The notes under the pieces are model-generated. The model did no database searches and was not told the DNA's origin. It saw only the letters and a program-made list of their open reading frames with translations. Below are positions 17,409 to 26,405 of a stretch of 51,575 nt of DNA, piece by piece (within the stretch, counting starts at the first letter, position 1; each line of letters opens with the position of its first letter). Where the stretch lies: assembly GCA_003989065.1 (NCBI GenBank), contig RXIW01000019.1, positions 1 to 51,575 on the forward strand. Reading direction: 5' to 3'. A program made the position numbers and the translations under genes. The DNA comes from Candidatus Competibacteraceae bacterium. Lineage in GTDB: Bacteria; Pseudomonadota; Gammaproteobacteria; Competibacterales; Competibacteraceae.

Positions 17409-18942
17409 ATTGTCCTTTACGCAAACGATTTATAAGCTGTGGTGGAAATTCATAGCGATACATATCCTTTATGGTGCGCTCCAAGTCATAATCTACTCGA
17501 TAAAATTGAATATTTCTCCGCTCTTGGTCAAAAATAGCAAATTCAGCGCCAATTTTTTTATTACGAGGCTGACCTACTGAGCCTGGACACACTAAATAAT
17601 GACTAGTTTCATCAAGCCGTAATTCATTCAGCGTTTCAATTCCTTGGCATCCACTATAATAAACACCTTGAATATGCGTATGCCCATACAGACAAACTGG
17701 AATGGCATTTTCTACTAAATAGCTGAGATTTTCCTCATAGGTTAGCTGATAAACATAAGCATTAAAGAACGTCTTGTCTTGGGGAGCACCATGCACGGCA
17801 AACCAGCCATCCTGCTGGTGACAAGATGGCAAATCAACTAACCATTCATATTCCGATTTTCCTAATATCGTTGTACTCCATTCTAATACCCAGCGTCCAG
17901 TCGATGAAAAACCACGTGCTGGTATTCCAGTGACTAAGGCATGATCGTGGTTGCCCCGGATGGTCAAAAAATTACGCTTTTGCAGTTCGCGAATACACTC
18001 AACAGGATGAGGACCATAACCAATGGTATCTCCTAACACAATAGCCTCTTCTATCCCTAAATCATCCAGCTTCTCTAGTACTGTTTTTAAGGCTGGATAG
18101 TTAGCATGTATATCCGCCAAAACTGCAAACTGTTTTCCTTTTATTTTTAGCGGTTTTCTTTGTGCCACTGAACCCACTTTTTTGAATCCATCAAGAAAAT
18201 ATTTCTTTCGATTCAGTTGATCTTCATTTGCGTAAAATAATCTATTCAGCTGCTCGCTGATCACAGTGACCCAATGGGTATCGGTAAAATATTTGAGTAA
18301 CGCTTCTCTAAAAATAATTCCAAGCTCATGAGCTTGCCCTGGGTCAAGCCATTCAAACTGCCGAAACCAAACGCCTAAGGCATGCGTTAAACTGACAAAT
18401 TTATCCAACGGATAAATATCATCGTCTAAATAATACAACCTCCCTTCTTCATCCATTCCATAGTTGGACAACCCCTCGTCCAGTTTAATGCTGAAATCAG
18501 CGGCAGACTGAAAATATATATCCGCCATACTTGCCAAACTTCCAATAAATTTATCAGGAGCAACAACCTTACATCTAACATGAAGTGGCAATAGTTTTGG
18601 AGTGATGCTCGCTATGATAACTTGCTCCACCTCACGTATATAAAACCATGTTTTAGCAGGATGATGAATGTGGTATTGGCGTTCTTTCTCCAATGCCTGA
18701 TTAATCCAACGCTTGCTGTTGTATTCATCGAATCGATATTCCGATCGGCATTTGATCACGTAATGATCATCAGCGATAATTTTAGTCGCAGGACGCCCCG
18801 TAAACGCAGCGCCATGCATAAGAGCTTGCTCTCTATGGCTAAATACTTCTCTAATTTTATTAATATCTATGCTTTGATTTGGGTCGATAGAACCGATAAT
18901 TTGAATATCCACAATTGATGGTTTTAAATCCATATTCATCAT
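17407..18942 (-). CDS. Calcineurin-type metallophosphoesterase with kinase-like N-terminal half
   Basis: 511 aa. The C-terminal half (about 255-490) is a YfcE-like metallophosphoesterase with the full metal-binding set: DIHAN, LGDTIGYGP, GNHDHAL, HGAPQ and GHTHIQG, then CPGSVGQPR. The N-terminal half (about 1-250) is not a known domain to me; a Lys in an early strand (YVIKCRSEYRFDEYNS) and a later NYGMDEEGRLYYLDDDI resemble the catalytic Asn and metal-binding Asp layout of small-molecule kinase folds. It might pair kinase-like and phosphatase activities. The start is the first of two tandem ATGs at 18942, with AAGG about 8 bases upstream; a longer frame from 18987 lacks a ribosome site. It converges on the GTPase module and shares the island's AT-rich codon use. 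Confidence 0.8.
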   Translation of the reverse strand: MMNMDLKPSIVDIQIIGSIDPNQSIDINKIREVFSHREQALMHGAAFTGRPATKIIADDHYVIKCRSEYRFDEYNSKRWINQALEKERQYHIHHPAKTWFYIREVEQVIIASITPKLLPLHVRCKVVAPDKFIGSLASMADIYFQSAADFSIKLDEGLSNYGMDEEGRLYYLDDDIYPLDKFVSLTHALGVWFRQFEWLDPGQAHELGIIFREALLKYFTDTHWVTVISEQLNRLFYANEDQLNRKKYFLDGFKKVGSVAQRKPLKIKGKQFAVLADIHANYPALKTVLEKLDDLGIEEAIVLGDTIGYGPHPVECIRELQKRNFLTIRGNHDHALVTGIPARGFSSTGRWVLEWSTTILGKSEYEWLVDLPSCHQQDGWFAVHGAPQDKTFFNAYVYQLTYEENLSYLVENAIPVCLYGHTHIQGVYYSGCQGIETLNELRLDETSHYLVCPGSVGQPRNKKIGAEFAIFDQERRNIQFYRVDYDLERTIKDMYRYEFPPQLINRLRKGQ

Positions 18943-19076
18943 GAATAGCCTTGAGAGTCTCACATTTGAAAAATCGGCCCTTACCAATCAGGCCGATTGA
19001 AGTCCATATCGAACCCAAAACAAAACGTCCATCAGGGTCAGCGGATCTTCACCGCCCTAACAGACGTGGAGCAGGT

Positions 19077-19637
19077 TTACGCCTGAACGGGACGCTCACC
19101 GAGACTGGCGGCTTCGAACTCGTCGCGGCCATCGCTTTCGGGATGGAGCAGCAACACGCGTTCAGGCGCCCATTCGGCCAGCTTGGTTGCCGTATCCCGA
19201 GCGATCAGTGGGAAATCGAATTCGTGCCGGTCGCCACGGGCGATGGCCAAGCGACCCATGGCCAAACCCTTGCGTTGCGCCGGAGTGACCCGAATAGCCC
19301 GAATCCAGCGACCATCGCTGTCGAGAAAGTTGTAGAGAAGCTCCGCTTCTGGCTCGTTCAGGCGATGACTATCGATCAGCTGCTGAGCGCGGGCAGCCAA
19401 TTCCCGTTGCTTCTTCTCGGCTTCCCGCTCCAGATTGAGCTGGCGATCCCGCTCGCGTTTGTGGGCGGCCTCGACCTCGGCTTGGCGACGCACTTCCGCT
19501 TGTCGCGCCGTTTCCTCACCGGCCAGTGCCTTGTTCTTCTTGCGTTGATGCGCCTGCTGGCGGGCGTCGGAATCCTGCTTCTTGGCCTTATCCGACGACA
19601 CCAGCCCCGCTTTCAGCAACTCATCCCGCAGCGACAT
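19077..19637 (-). CDS. DUF2058 (YaiL-type) protein
   Basis: 186 aa, function unknown, conserved in Gammaproteobacteria. Typical N-terminus MSLRDELLKAGLVS, then a long Lys/Arg/Glu/Gln-rich coiled region (about 20-95) suggesting nucleic-acid or ribosome contact, then a compact C-terminal domain with YNFLDSDGRWIRAIRV. The start is ATG 19637 with GAGGA 7 bases upstream; the upstream open frame lies inside serA and is shadow. It lies 19 bases after serA on the same strand and is probably cotranscribed. Confidence 0.88.
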   Translation of the reverse strand: MSLRDELLKAGLVSSDKAKKQDSDARQQAHQRKKNKALAGEETARQAEVRRQAEVEAAHKRERDRQLNLEREAEKKQRELAARAQQLIDSHRLNEPEAELLYNFLDSDGRWIRAIRVTPAQRKGLAMGRLAIARGDRHEFDFPLIARDTATKLAEWAPERVLLLHPESDGRDEFEAASLGERPVQA

Positions 19638-19656
19638 GGCGCATTCCTCGCCAGGC

Positions 19657-20895
19657 TCAGTACAACACGCGGGTGCGAATGGTGCCAGCCACCTCGTCGA
19701 GCCGCTTGCGTAGCTGCAAAGTCTCGGCTTGCTCGTCGCCGTCCACATCGATGACCACGTAGCCGATCTGGGGGTTGGTCTGTAGGTACTGCCCGGCGAT
19801 GTTGATGTGCTGCTCGGAGAAAATATTGTTGATCTGCGACAGCACGCCAGGCCGATTGCGGTGGATGTGCAAAAGCCGATGCTTGCCGGGATGTTCGGGC
19901 AAGGAGACTTCCGGGAAATTGACCGCACTCAGGGTCGAGCCGTTGTTGCTGTACTTGATCAGCTTGCCGGCCACTTCCAAACCGATGTTCTGTTGCGCCT
20001 CCTCGGTGCTGCCGCCGACATGCGGGGTCAACAGCACATTGTCGAAGCAGCGCAGCGGCGAGATGAACTCATCGTCGTTACCCTTCGGCTCCACCGGAAA
20101 AACGTCGAGGGCTGCCCCGATCAAGTGCTGGGATTCCAGCGCCTGGGTCAGCGCCTCGATATCCACCACGGTGCCACGGGCGGCATTGATCAGGTGGGTG
20201 CCCGGCTTCATGCGCCCCAGCTGTTCGGTACCGATCATACGATGGGTTTGGGGCGTTTCCGGAACGTGCAGGGTCACCACATCGGCCATTTCCAACAAGG
20301 CGTTCAGCGACAACACCGGTCGGGCGTTGCCTAGCGCCAGTTTGGTTTCGATGTCGTAAAACACCACCTGCATGCCCAGCGCTTCGGCCAGCAACCCCAC
20401 CTGGGTGCCGATGTGGCCATAGCCCACGATGCCCAGACATTTGCCCCGCACTTCATGCGAACCAGCGGCGGTCTTGATCCAGCCGCCGCGATGGGCAATA
20501 GCGTTGCGCTGAGGAATGCCCCGCATCAGCAGAATGATTTCGGCCAGCACCAGTTCCGCTACGCTGCGGGTATTGGAGAATGGCGCGTTGAACACCGGGA
20601 TGCCGCGTTCCTGGGCGGTACTCAGGTCGACCTGGTTGGTGCCGATGCAGAAACAACCGACCCCGATCAAACGCGGGGCGTGTTCGAACACCCTGGCAGT
20701 CAGGCGGGTGGCGGAGCGGATACCGACAAAATAAGCGTCGGCGATCGCCTCCAGCAATTGCGGCTCGGGAAGCGCCTTCGGATAGCATTCGATCGTGGTG
20801 TAGCCGTCGGCCTGCAAAGCCTCGACGGCGCTAGGGTGAATGCCTTCCAGCAACAGAATCTTGATCTTGCTCTTATCGAGTGAAGTTTTGCTCAT
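19657..20895 (-). CDS. serA: D-3-phosphoglycerate dehydrogenase
   Basis: First step of serine synthesis (3-phosphoglycerate to 3-phosphohydroxypyruvate, NAD-dependent). It is 412 aa, like E. coli SerA (410). The nucleotide-binding domain has GIVGYGHIGTQVG, followed by the catalytic region AARGTVVD and LTPHVGGSTEEAQ. The C-terminal ACT domain (HRLLHIHRNRPGVLSQIN) is the serine feedback site. I chose ATG 20895; an ATG 11 codons upstream also exists but would lengthen the protein beyond the family norm. SerA enzymes of this type can also reduce 2-ketoglutarate to D-2-hydroxyglutarate. Confidence 0.95.
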   Translation of the reverse strand: MSKTSLDKSKIKILLLEGIHPSAVEALQADGYTTIECYPKALPEPQLLEAIADAYFVGIRSATRLTARVFEHAPRLIGVGCFCIGTNQVDLSTAQERGIPVFNAPFSNTRSVAELVLAEIILLMRGIPQRNAIAHRGGWIKTAAGSHEVRGKCLGIVGYGHIGTQVGLLAEALGMQVVFYDIETKLALGNARPVLSLNALLEMADVVTLHVPETPQTHRMIGTEQLGRMKPGTHLINAARGTVVDIEALTQALESQHLIGAALDVFPVEPKGNDDEFISPLRCFDNVLLTPHVGGSTEEAQQNIGLEVAGKLIKYSNNGSTLSAVNFPEVSLPEHPGKHRLLHIHRNRPGVLSQINNIFSEQHINIAGQYLQTNPQIGYVVIDVDGDEQAETLQLRKRLDEVAGTIRTRVLY

Positions 20896-20965
20896 GAGTG
20901 GGTAAATCGTACCGCTTGGATCAAACATCAGGTTGAACAGAACCCTGCCGGGCGTAGCTGGCGGA

Positions 20966-23521
20966 TCAATAGCCTTCCAGCGAACTCCGGCCCGCCAGCT
21001 CGGCGAGGGGACGTGGCTTACCGATCAAGTAACCCTGACCATAATTGACACCGATAGCGCGCAATTGCGCCAGGATTCGTTCGTTTTCCACGAATTCGGC
21101 GATGGTTTCCATCCCCATCACGTGACCGATGTCGTTGATGGAATTCACCAGCGCCAACGAAACAGGGTCGTTGACGATGCCTTCCATGAAAATTCCGTCG
21201 ATTTTAATGAAATCCACCGGAAGTTTTTTGAGATAGGCGAAGGACGACAAACCACTGCCGAAGTCATCAAGGGCAAAACGGCAACCGATATCCTTGAGGG
21301 CGTAGATGAAGCGCAAGGCGTCGCCGAGATTAGCGATCACGGCGGTCTCGGTCACTTCGAAACAGATTTTGTTGGTCAGGGACGGCTGGTCGGCCAGGCG
21401 TTCCAGCAGATAGGTCAACAAGGGCGCATCCCCGAGCGAATGACCGGAGAGATTGATCGTGCAAAGACACAGATCGTCGAGATGCTCGGGATTGCCGGAC
21501 AACCAGTCCAGCGCCGACCTCACCACCCAGTGGTCCAGCTTCACGGCCAGATGATACCGCTCGGCCGCCGGCAGAAACGCGCCCGGCAACACGATCTCGC
21601 CGAATTCGTCCTTCATGCGCAGCAACAGTTCGTAATGATGCCCTGCTTGCGAACCCGACAAAGGCAGGATAGGTTGGAAAGCCAGCTGAAAACGGTTGTC
21701 CTCCAGAGCCTGGTTGATGCGCGTCGCCCACTGCATCTCGCCGCGGCGAAGGGCCAGATTTACATCATCTTCGGTATAGAGGTGCACCCGATTGCGACCG
21801 GCGTCCTTGGCGGCATAACAGGCGCTGTCGGCGGCGCTGAGTAGATTACCCAGGTTGTCGCTGGCGGCGTGAATCGACACCACGCCGATGCTCGCGCCGA
21901 CCTGAAAGACCTTGTCGACCCACGCGAATCGAAAATCGCCGACCGCCGTGCACAGCGAGTTGGCGACTCGCAGGGCATTCTGCAGCGCGCAACGTTCCAT
22001 CAAGATCCCGAATTCGTCGCCGCCCAGACGCGCCAGCGTATCTTGTTTGCGTACACGGGACTGGAGCACGTGCGAGAGCTGTCGCAGCAGGGCATCGCCG
22101 GCGATATGACCACAGGTGTCATTGATGATCTTGAACTGATCCAGGTCGAGATAGAGCAAGGCGTGCTCGAGGTTTTGTTCGTGGGCGCTATGCAGCGCCT
22201 GTTCCAAGCGCATCTCGAAAGCACGCCGGTTGACCAATCCGGTGAGCGCATCATGGCTGGCCTGGTAGCTGAGCTGCTCGGAAAGGATGTGCGCCTCGGT
22301 ATTGTCGAGCCACGAGCCCACCAACTCCTGCGGATGATTCCGGGCATCGCAGATCAAACGGACCGTGTCCCGAATCCAGCGCCAGCTGCCATCCCGGTGC
22401 TTTAGACGGTACTCATAGCTTGAGTGGACACGCCCTTCCTCCTGGCTCAGCTCCTGCTTGAAACGCGATCGATCATCCGGGTGCATGAGATCTTCCAGCA
22501 AGCAATCGCCGCCAAGAAATTCCTCGGCCCGATACCCGAGCATCTCATACACATTGGAGCTGATGAAATTCACCGGCATGCCCACGCCTGGGCAGCGAGA
22601 ATAGATGACTGCAGGGCTGGCGCTGACAACATGCTGCAGCCGTGTGCTGGTGCGATGCAAGGCATCTTCGGCTTGCCGGCGATCGGTCACGTCGCGCGCG
22701 ACCATGTGGCTGCCGGAAAAACTGGGGCTCTCACCAGTCTTCTCGAAGATCGCCGAGGCGATGACCTCGACGATGACCAGCGACTCCAACGCGGGATGAT
22801 CGTTATCCAGGTTCCCGGCTTGCAGTAAACGCCACTCCGCTCGCTGAATCTCCCGCCCCTCTGCGGACAAGCGCTGCAAGAGAGTCATGGCGCTGTCGCG
22901 ATAGGCCGGCGCTATCAGCTCTACCAGATATCGTCCGACGAGCGCTTGCGTCTCGAAGCCAAGCAACGTTCCCACGCGCTGGTTGAGGTAGGTGAAACGA
23001 CCTTCTTCATCCAGAATGAAGATGAGATCGGGGGAATTGTCCACGATAAAGCGGTGCAGCTGCTCGGAAGCTTCCAATCGCAGCCGCATGGTCCGGTTGG
23101 CCCGCTCGAGCCGCAGCTTGTGGGCGGCCCTGGCGACGCTATCCAGCAGCTCCTCCGGACCGAAGGGTTTGCGAACATAATCGATCGCGCCCTGTCGCAG
23201 GGTGGCGGTCGCCTCGGCTACCGACGAGGTTCCGCTGATAACGATGACCGCCATATCCAGGCGGCGATCTATCACAGCGTCCAAGACCGCTGCTCCCCCG
23301 ATTCCCGGCATGGCCAGATCGAGTAAGAGCAGATCGTAACGATTATTGGCCAGCTGCGCCAGGGCTTGCCCGCCACCCGCAGCTACCGTCACTTGATAAC
23401 CACAAACCGCCAGCAATCGTTTAAGGCTGATCAGGATGCTGGGTTCATCGTCCACCACCAGCACCGAAAGCGGCCGTTCCAATTCCCCCTCGCTATAGTC
23501 GGCTTGATCCAACAGTTCCAC
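20966..23521 (-). CDS. Response regulator with PAS, GGDEF and EAL domains (c-di-GMP turnover)
   Basis: 851 aa cytoplasmic protein. Receiver about 18-135 with Asp24/Asp25 and phospho-acceptor Asp68; two PAS domains to about 410; GGDEF with an intact GGDEF at 500-504 and an RKQD inhibitory I-site exactly five residues before it; and EAL with Glu631 (ELLLR), INLSGHSL, FEVTET, DDFGSG, FIKIDG and the final YGQGYLIGKP. Both synthesis and hydrolysis of c-di-GMP look possible. It starts at GTG 23521, supported by GGAGGTG 6-7 bases upstream. The preceding gene on the same strand encodes an HDOD-GAF histidine kinase, a plausible phosphodonor; 257 AT-rich bases separate them, so it may also have its own promoter. 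Confidence 0.93.
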   Translation of the reverse strand: MELLDQADYSEGELERPLSVLVVDDEPSILISLKRLLAVCGYQVTVAAGGGQALAQLANNRYDLLLLDLAMPGIGGAAVLDAVIDRRLDMAVIVISGTSSVAEATATLRQGAIDYVRKPFGPEELLDSVARAAHKLRLERANRTMRLRLEASEQLHRFIVDNSPDLIFILDEEGRFTYLNQRVGTLLGFETQALVGRYLVELIAPAYRDSAMTLLQRLSAEGREIQRAEWRLLQAGNLDNDHPALESLVIVEVIASAIFEKTGESPSFSGSHMVARDVTDRRQAEDALHRTSTRLQHVVSASPAVIYSRCPGVGMPVNFISSNVYEMLGYRAEEFLGGDCLLEDLMHPDDRSRFKQELSQEEGRVHSSYEYRLKHRDGSWRWIRDTVRLICDARNHPQELVGSWLDNTEAHILSEQLSYQASHDALTGLVNRRAFEMRLEQALHSAHEQNLEHALLYLDLDQFKIINDTCGHIAGDALLRQLSHVLQSRVRKQDTLARLGGDEFGILMERCALQNALRVANSLCTAVGDFRFAWVDKVFQVGASIGVVSIHAASDNLGNLLSAADSACYAAKDAGRNRVHLYTEDDVNLALRRGEMQWATRINQALEDNRFQLAFQPILPLSGSQAGHHYELLLRMKDEFGEIVLPGAFLPAAERYHLAVKLDHWVVRSALDWLSGNPEHLDDLCLCTINLSGHSLGDAPLLTYLLERLADQPSLTNKICFEVTETAVIANLGDALRFIYALKDIGCRFALDDFGSGLSSFAYLKKLPVDFIKIDGIFMEGIVNDPVSLALVNSINDIGHVMGMETIAEFVENERILAQLRAIGVNYGQGYLIGKPRPLAELAGRSSLEGY

Positions 23522-23778
23522 TGAAACACCTCCGGAAGTTGAATATCGCCCTAAAGTAAATACTAAATCGGAATACAGACACTAATAATTTATTGATTTA
23601 AAATTATAATTATTGTCGTTCACTCGAATGCAACTGCTGCTCGATCATTCATTATAGGACAGAACGGACAGCCAGTATCGCGGGTTTTGCACCTTGAGCG
23701 ATTCATAGCGGATTCGGGAGGTAGGCGAGGGAAATCCGTCGGTATTCCCCGACAGACTTTTTAAATTCAAAAGGCTAT

Positions 23779-25872
23779 TCAACTCCTTGGCAGCAATACC
23801 AGAAATTCCGCACCGCCGCCAGCGGTGGATCGGCAGATGATATGACCATCCAATTCTTCGACAAGATTCTTGACGATGGCAAGCCCCAATCCGGCGTGAT
23901 CACTACCCTTGGTGCTGGCGACCGGTTGAAAAAGCGCAGTACGCAAAGCGCTGGGCAACCCTGGGCCATCATCGGCAACGGTCATCTCCACATACTGCTG
24001 TCCCTGTAGATTGACCCTGTCCTGAGTGGATACGGTGATGGTTCCGCTCGGCTCCAGCGCCTCACTCGCATTGCGCACTAAATTAAGCAGAATCTGACGG
24101 ACGGCATCCCGTCCCTGCTCCAACAGCGGTAGATCATCCATCAGTTGCAGTTGCAGTCGGATACCGCGCGGTCGACACAGCGTATCGCTCAAGACTCGCG
24201 CCAGATCGCGGATCGTCCCGTTCAGATCGAAACAGCTTCGTTCCAGTCCAGTTTCATCCGAATGCCCCAAGCGCAACAGAATACGGCTCACCCGTTCCGT
24301 CTCTTCCCGCAGCACCCGCAATTCTTCTTGGGCTACCGGCGGCTCTAGCTCGGTGGAAAGTAAGTACAGATAATTACGCACGATCGTGATGGGATTGGAG
24401 ATTTCATGCAAAGCCGCACGCAAGCGTTGCTGCTCCAGTAACGCACGATCCTCCTGAACGCGGCGCTGATGGACTTCATGCTGTCGCAGCTCTTCCAAGG
24501 CAGTGGCCGCTGCCCGCGCAAACAGTCGCAACAAACGGGTCTGAGGCAACAGCCGAGCCAATTGCGCCGACGAGATCCCGATGCCCAAGACGCCCAACGA
24601 TTGGGCAGAGGTGTGAAGCGGCAAGGATAGCACGCCCTCAGTGCCCCATAGTCGGGACAATTGATAATCGATAATACCGATCTTGGCAGTTTTCTCCCCA
24701 AAGGAATGAACGATTTGCTGCTCCTGCCAGGCTCGATTGACCACATTGTCCGCCACAGCCGGGTCAATCACGATCTCCCGCAGTCGTCCGTCATTCTCTC
24801 GGCCGCACAACATGCCAGTGGCTGGATCATGCAGAAAAAAATGCGCTTCGGGCAGATTGAACAGAATGGCCACACAGCGAACGATCGCATCCAGCAACGT
24901 GATTTCATCATCGACAGGACACAACACCATGCGCACTTCATTGATCAGGGACTGTTCCTGCAGGGTTTGTCGCAGGTGCGCCTGAGCCGGCGTGGAGACC
25001 GTGTCACCCCCGACATCGACAACCGCTGCGACAACACTCAGATCGCTGGCCAGATTTTTCATTTCGCGATCCACCTCGGCGCGCGCCTGCATCAGCAACG
25101 CCGGAGGCAGGCTGAAAAAACGATCGGCATTGAGCAAGGCGTCTTGTCGCGGCTCTTCCTCCTGGCTCAAGGTATTGGCCACATGCAGGAGGCGCAACAA
25201 GGGGTGAGTACCGCGCAATTCCTCTGCACTTAGATGATGAAAGCGGATGGCGTCGGCCAGAAACGAGTTCAGCTTCCAGGCGTCCACCAGCGCCGCCCCC
25301 AGCTCGCAGTGATCGGCTCCGAACAAGCGGCGCTCCAGGTTCGGTATTTCATGTTGAAGCGGCGCAAGCACCCTCACTTCGCGAAAGACGCCAGCGTGAC
25401 GGACGCCGATGATGAGTTGCCCCAAATCATGCAGCAAACCACCGAGATAGGCTTCATCCGGATCAGGATAACCCGTCATTTCGGCAAGACGCCGCGCCAT
25501 TTGGGCGCAAGCCAGCGAGTGACGCCAGAATCGATTCAACTCGGACGTTGGAATGGGATATGGGAATGAGGGGGACTGACAAAGGGCGGTCGTCGTGACG
25601 ATGGCTCTGGCGGTATCGAGACCGAGTCTCGTCAGGGACTGTTCCAAACTGGCCGTCCGTGGTGCTTGACGCGCATAAGCGACCGAATTGGTCACCGTCA
25701 GCATCCGTGCACTCAATACCGCATCGTAGCGGATCAGCTGAGTCAATCGCTGCAGATCGAGTTGGTCATCACCGAACGCTGCCAACAAATCGCCAACGAC
25801 TGCAGGCAAGACAGGTAATGCCAATAAATCGGTACTATCGAATGGCCGACCCGAATCCGCTGTTTCCGACAT
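23779..25872 (-). CDS. HDOD-GAF sensor histidine kinase
   Basis: 697 aa, no membrane segment. HDOD domain about 10-215 with degraded HD motifs (GGLLHDLGQLIIG), GAF domain about 310-460, then HisKA with His489 in LHEISNPI, and HATPase about 590-697 with LNLVRNASEAL, DDGPGLP and HAGLGLAIVKNL. HDOD proteins integrate signalling without hydrolysing nucleotides. The gene directly downstream is a receiver-GGDEF-EAL protein, so the pair may form a two-component route into c-di-GMP. The start ATG 25872 gives the expected start of HDOD. Upstream DNA is AT-rich and divergent from the carbonic-anhydrase-like gene. Confidence 0.92.
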   Translation of the reverse strand: MSETADSGRPFDSTDLLALPVLPAVVGDLLAAFGDDQLDLQRLTQLIRYDAVLSARMLTVTNSVAYARQAPRTASLEQSLTRLGLDTARAIVTTTALCQSPSFPYPIPTSELNRFWRHSLACAQMARRLAEMTGYPDPDEAYLGGLLHDLGQLIIGVRHAGVFREVRVLAPLQHEIPNLERRLFGADHCELGAALVDAWKLNSFLADAIRFHHLSAEELRGTHPLLRLLHVANTLSQEEEPRQDALLNADRFFSLPPALLMQARAEVDREMKNLASDLSVVAAVVDVGGDTVSTPAQAHLRQTLQEQSLINEVRMVLCPVDDEITLLDAIVRCVAILFNLPEAHFFLHDPATGMLCGRENDGRLREIVIDPAVADNVVNRAWQEQQIVHSFGEKTAKIGIIDYQLSRLWGTEGVLSLPLHTSAQSLGVLGIGISSAQLARLLPQTRLLRLFARAAATALEELRQHEVHQRRVQEDRALLEQQRLRAALHEISNPITIVRNYLYLLSTELEPPVAQEELRVLREETERVSRILLRLGHSDETGLERSCFDLNGTIRDLARVLSDTLCRPRGIRLQLQLMDDLPLLEQGRDAVRQILLNLVRNASEALEPSGTITVSTQDRVNLQGQQYVEMTVADDGPGLPSALRTALFQPVASTKGSDHAGLGLAIVKNLVEELDGHIICRSTAGGGAEFLVLLPRS

Positions 25873-26405
25873 GACTCATTCCGTCTTATGAACAAACCCG
25901 ATCCAATAATTAAAGTAGTTAAATCAAATACTTAGTTAGATAAATACCCATACGGCAGATCTTCTAAAGCCTTTCGATGAAACCACTGAGACTCTTTAAG
26001 AAATGTAAATGTTATTAGCAAAAATCACACCAAATATACAAATTAGCAGTGAAGTCAGCTATCACGCCGTGTCGTAACTCATTCACCATGGATAATCGGC
26101 TTTCGTAAGCGGTCCACGCTCACCAAAAACGCCGCTCGGCAATCCCTCTGGGGCACTGGAAGTGACGGTAATTTTCAAACGGATGACCCAATATCCGTCG
26201 AATCGGGCCAATTTGGACCATTCGCAGGATGTTGCAGGCCGGCTCGAAAACCAGCGCAATCGCATCGGCAGGAGTCATTAGTCACTGATTTTCTGCTAAC
26301 ATTTTGCCGCTCACCCCTCCGAACTCGACCGGTCTTCCACCGAGTCTTCGGGAGAAGGAAACAAGCGAGCTACCCGAATCGCGCCCACGCCGACCCTCTC
26401 ACGAC
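25873..26405. other. Divergent intergenic region, promoters expected
   Basis: About 530 bases. The half near 25880-26060 is strongly AT-rich and probably holds the promoter of the minus-strand kinase. The other half contains a 52-codon minus-strand frame (26120-26278) and other short frames without ribosome sites, which I do not accept. Nothing else is recognisable. Confidence 0.45.

Noticed and set aside
23730..23770. Hairpin GTCGG...CCGAC followed by T's as a terminator
   Set aside because: The T-run is on the plus strand, where no gene ends; the genes here are on the minus strand.
26120..26278. 52-codon minus-strand frame in the kinase/carbonic-anhydrase gap
   Set aside because: No Shine-Dalgarno site, no recognisable protein, and it competes with expected promoters.
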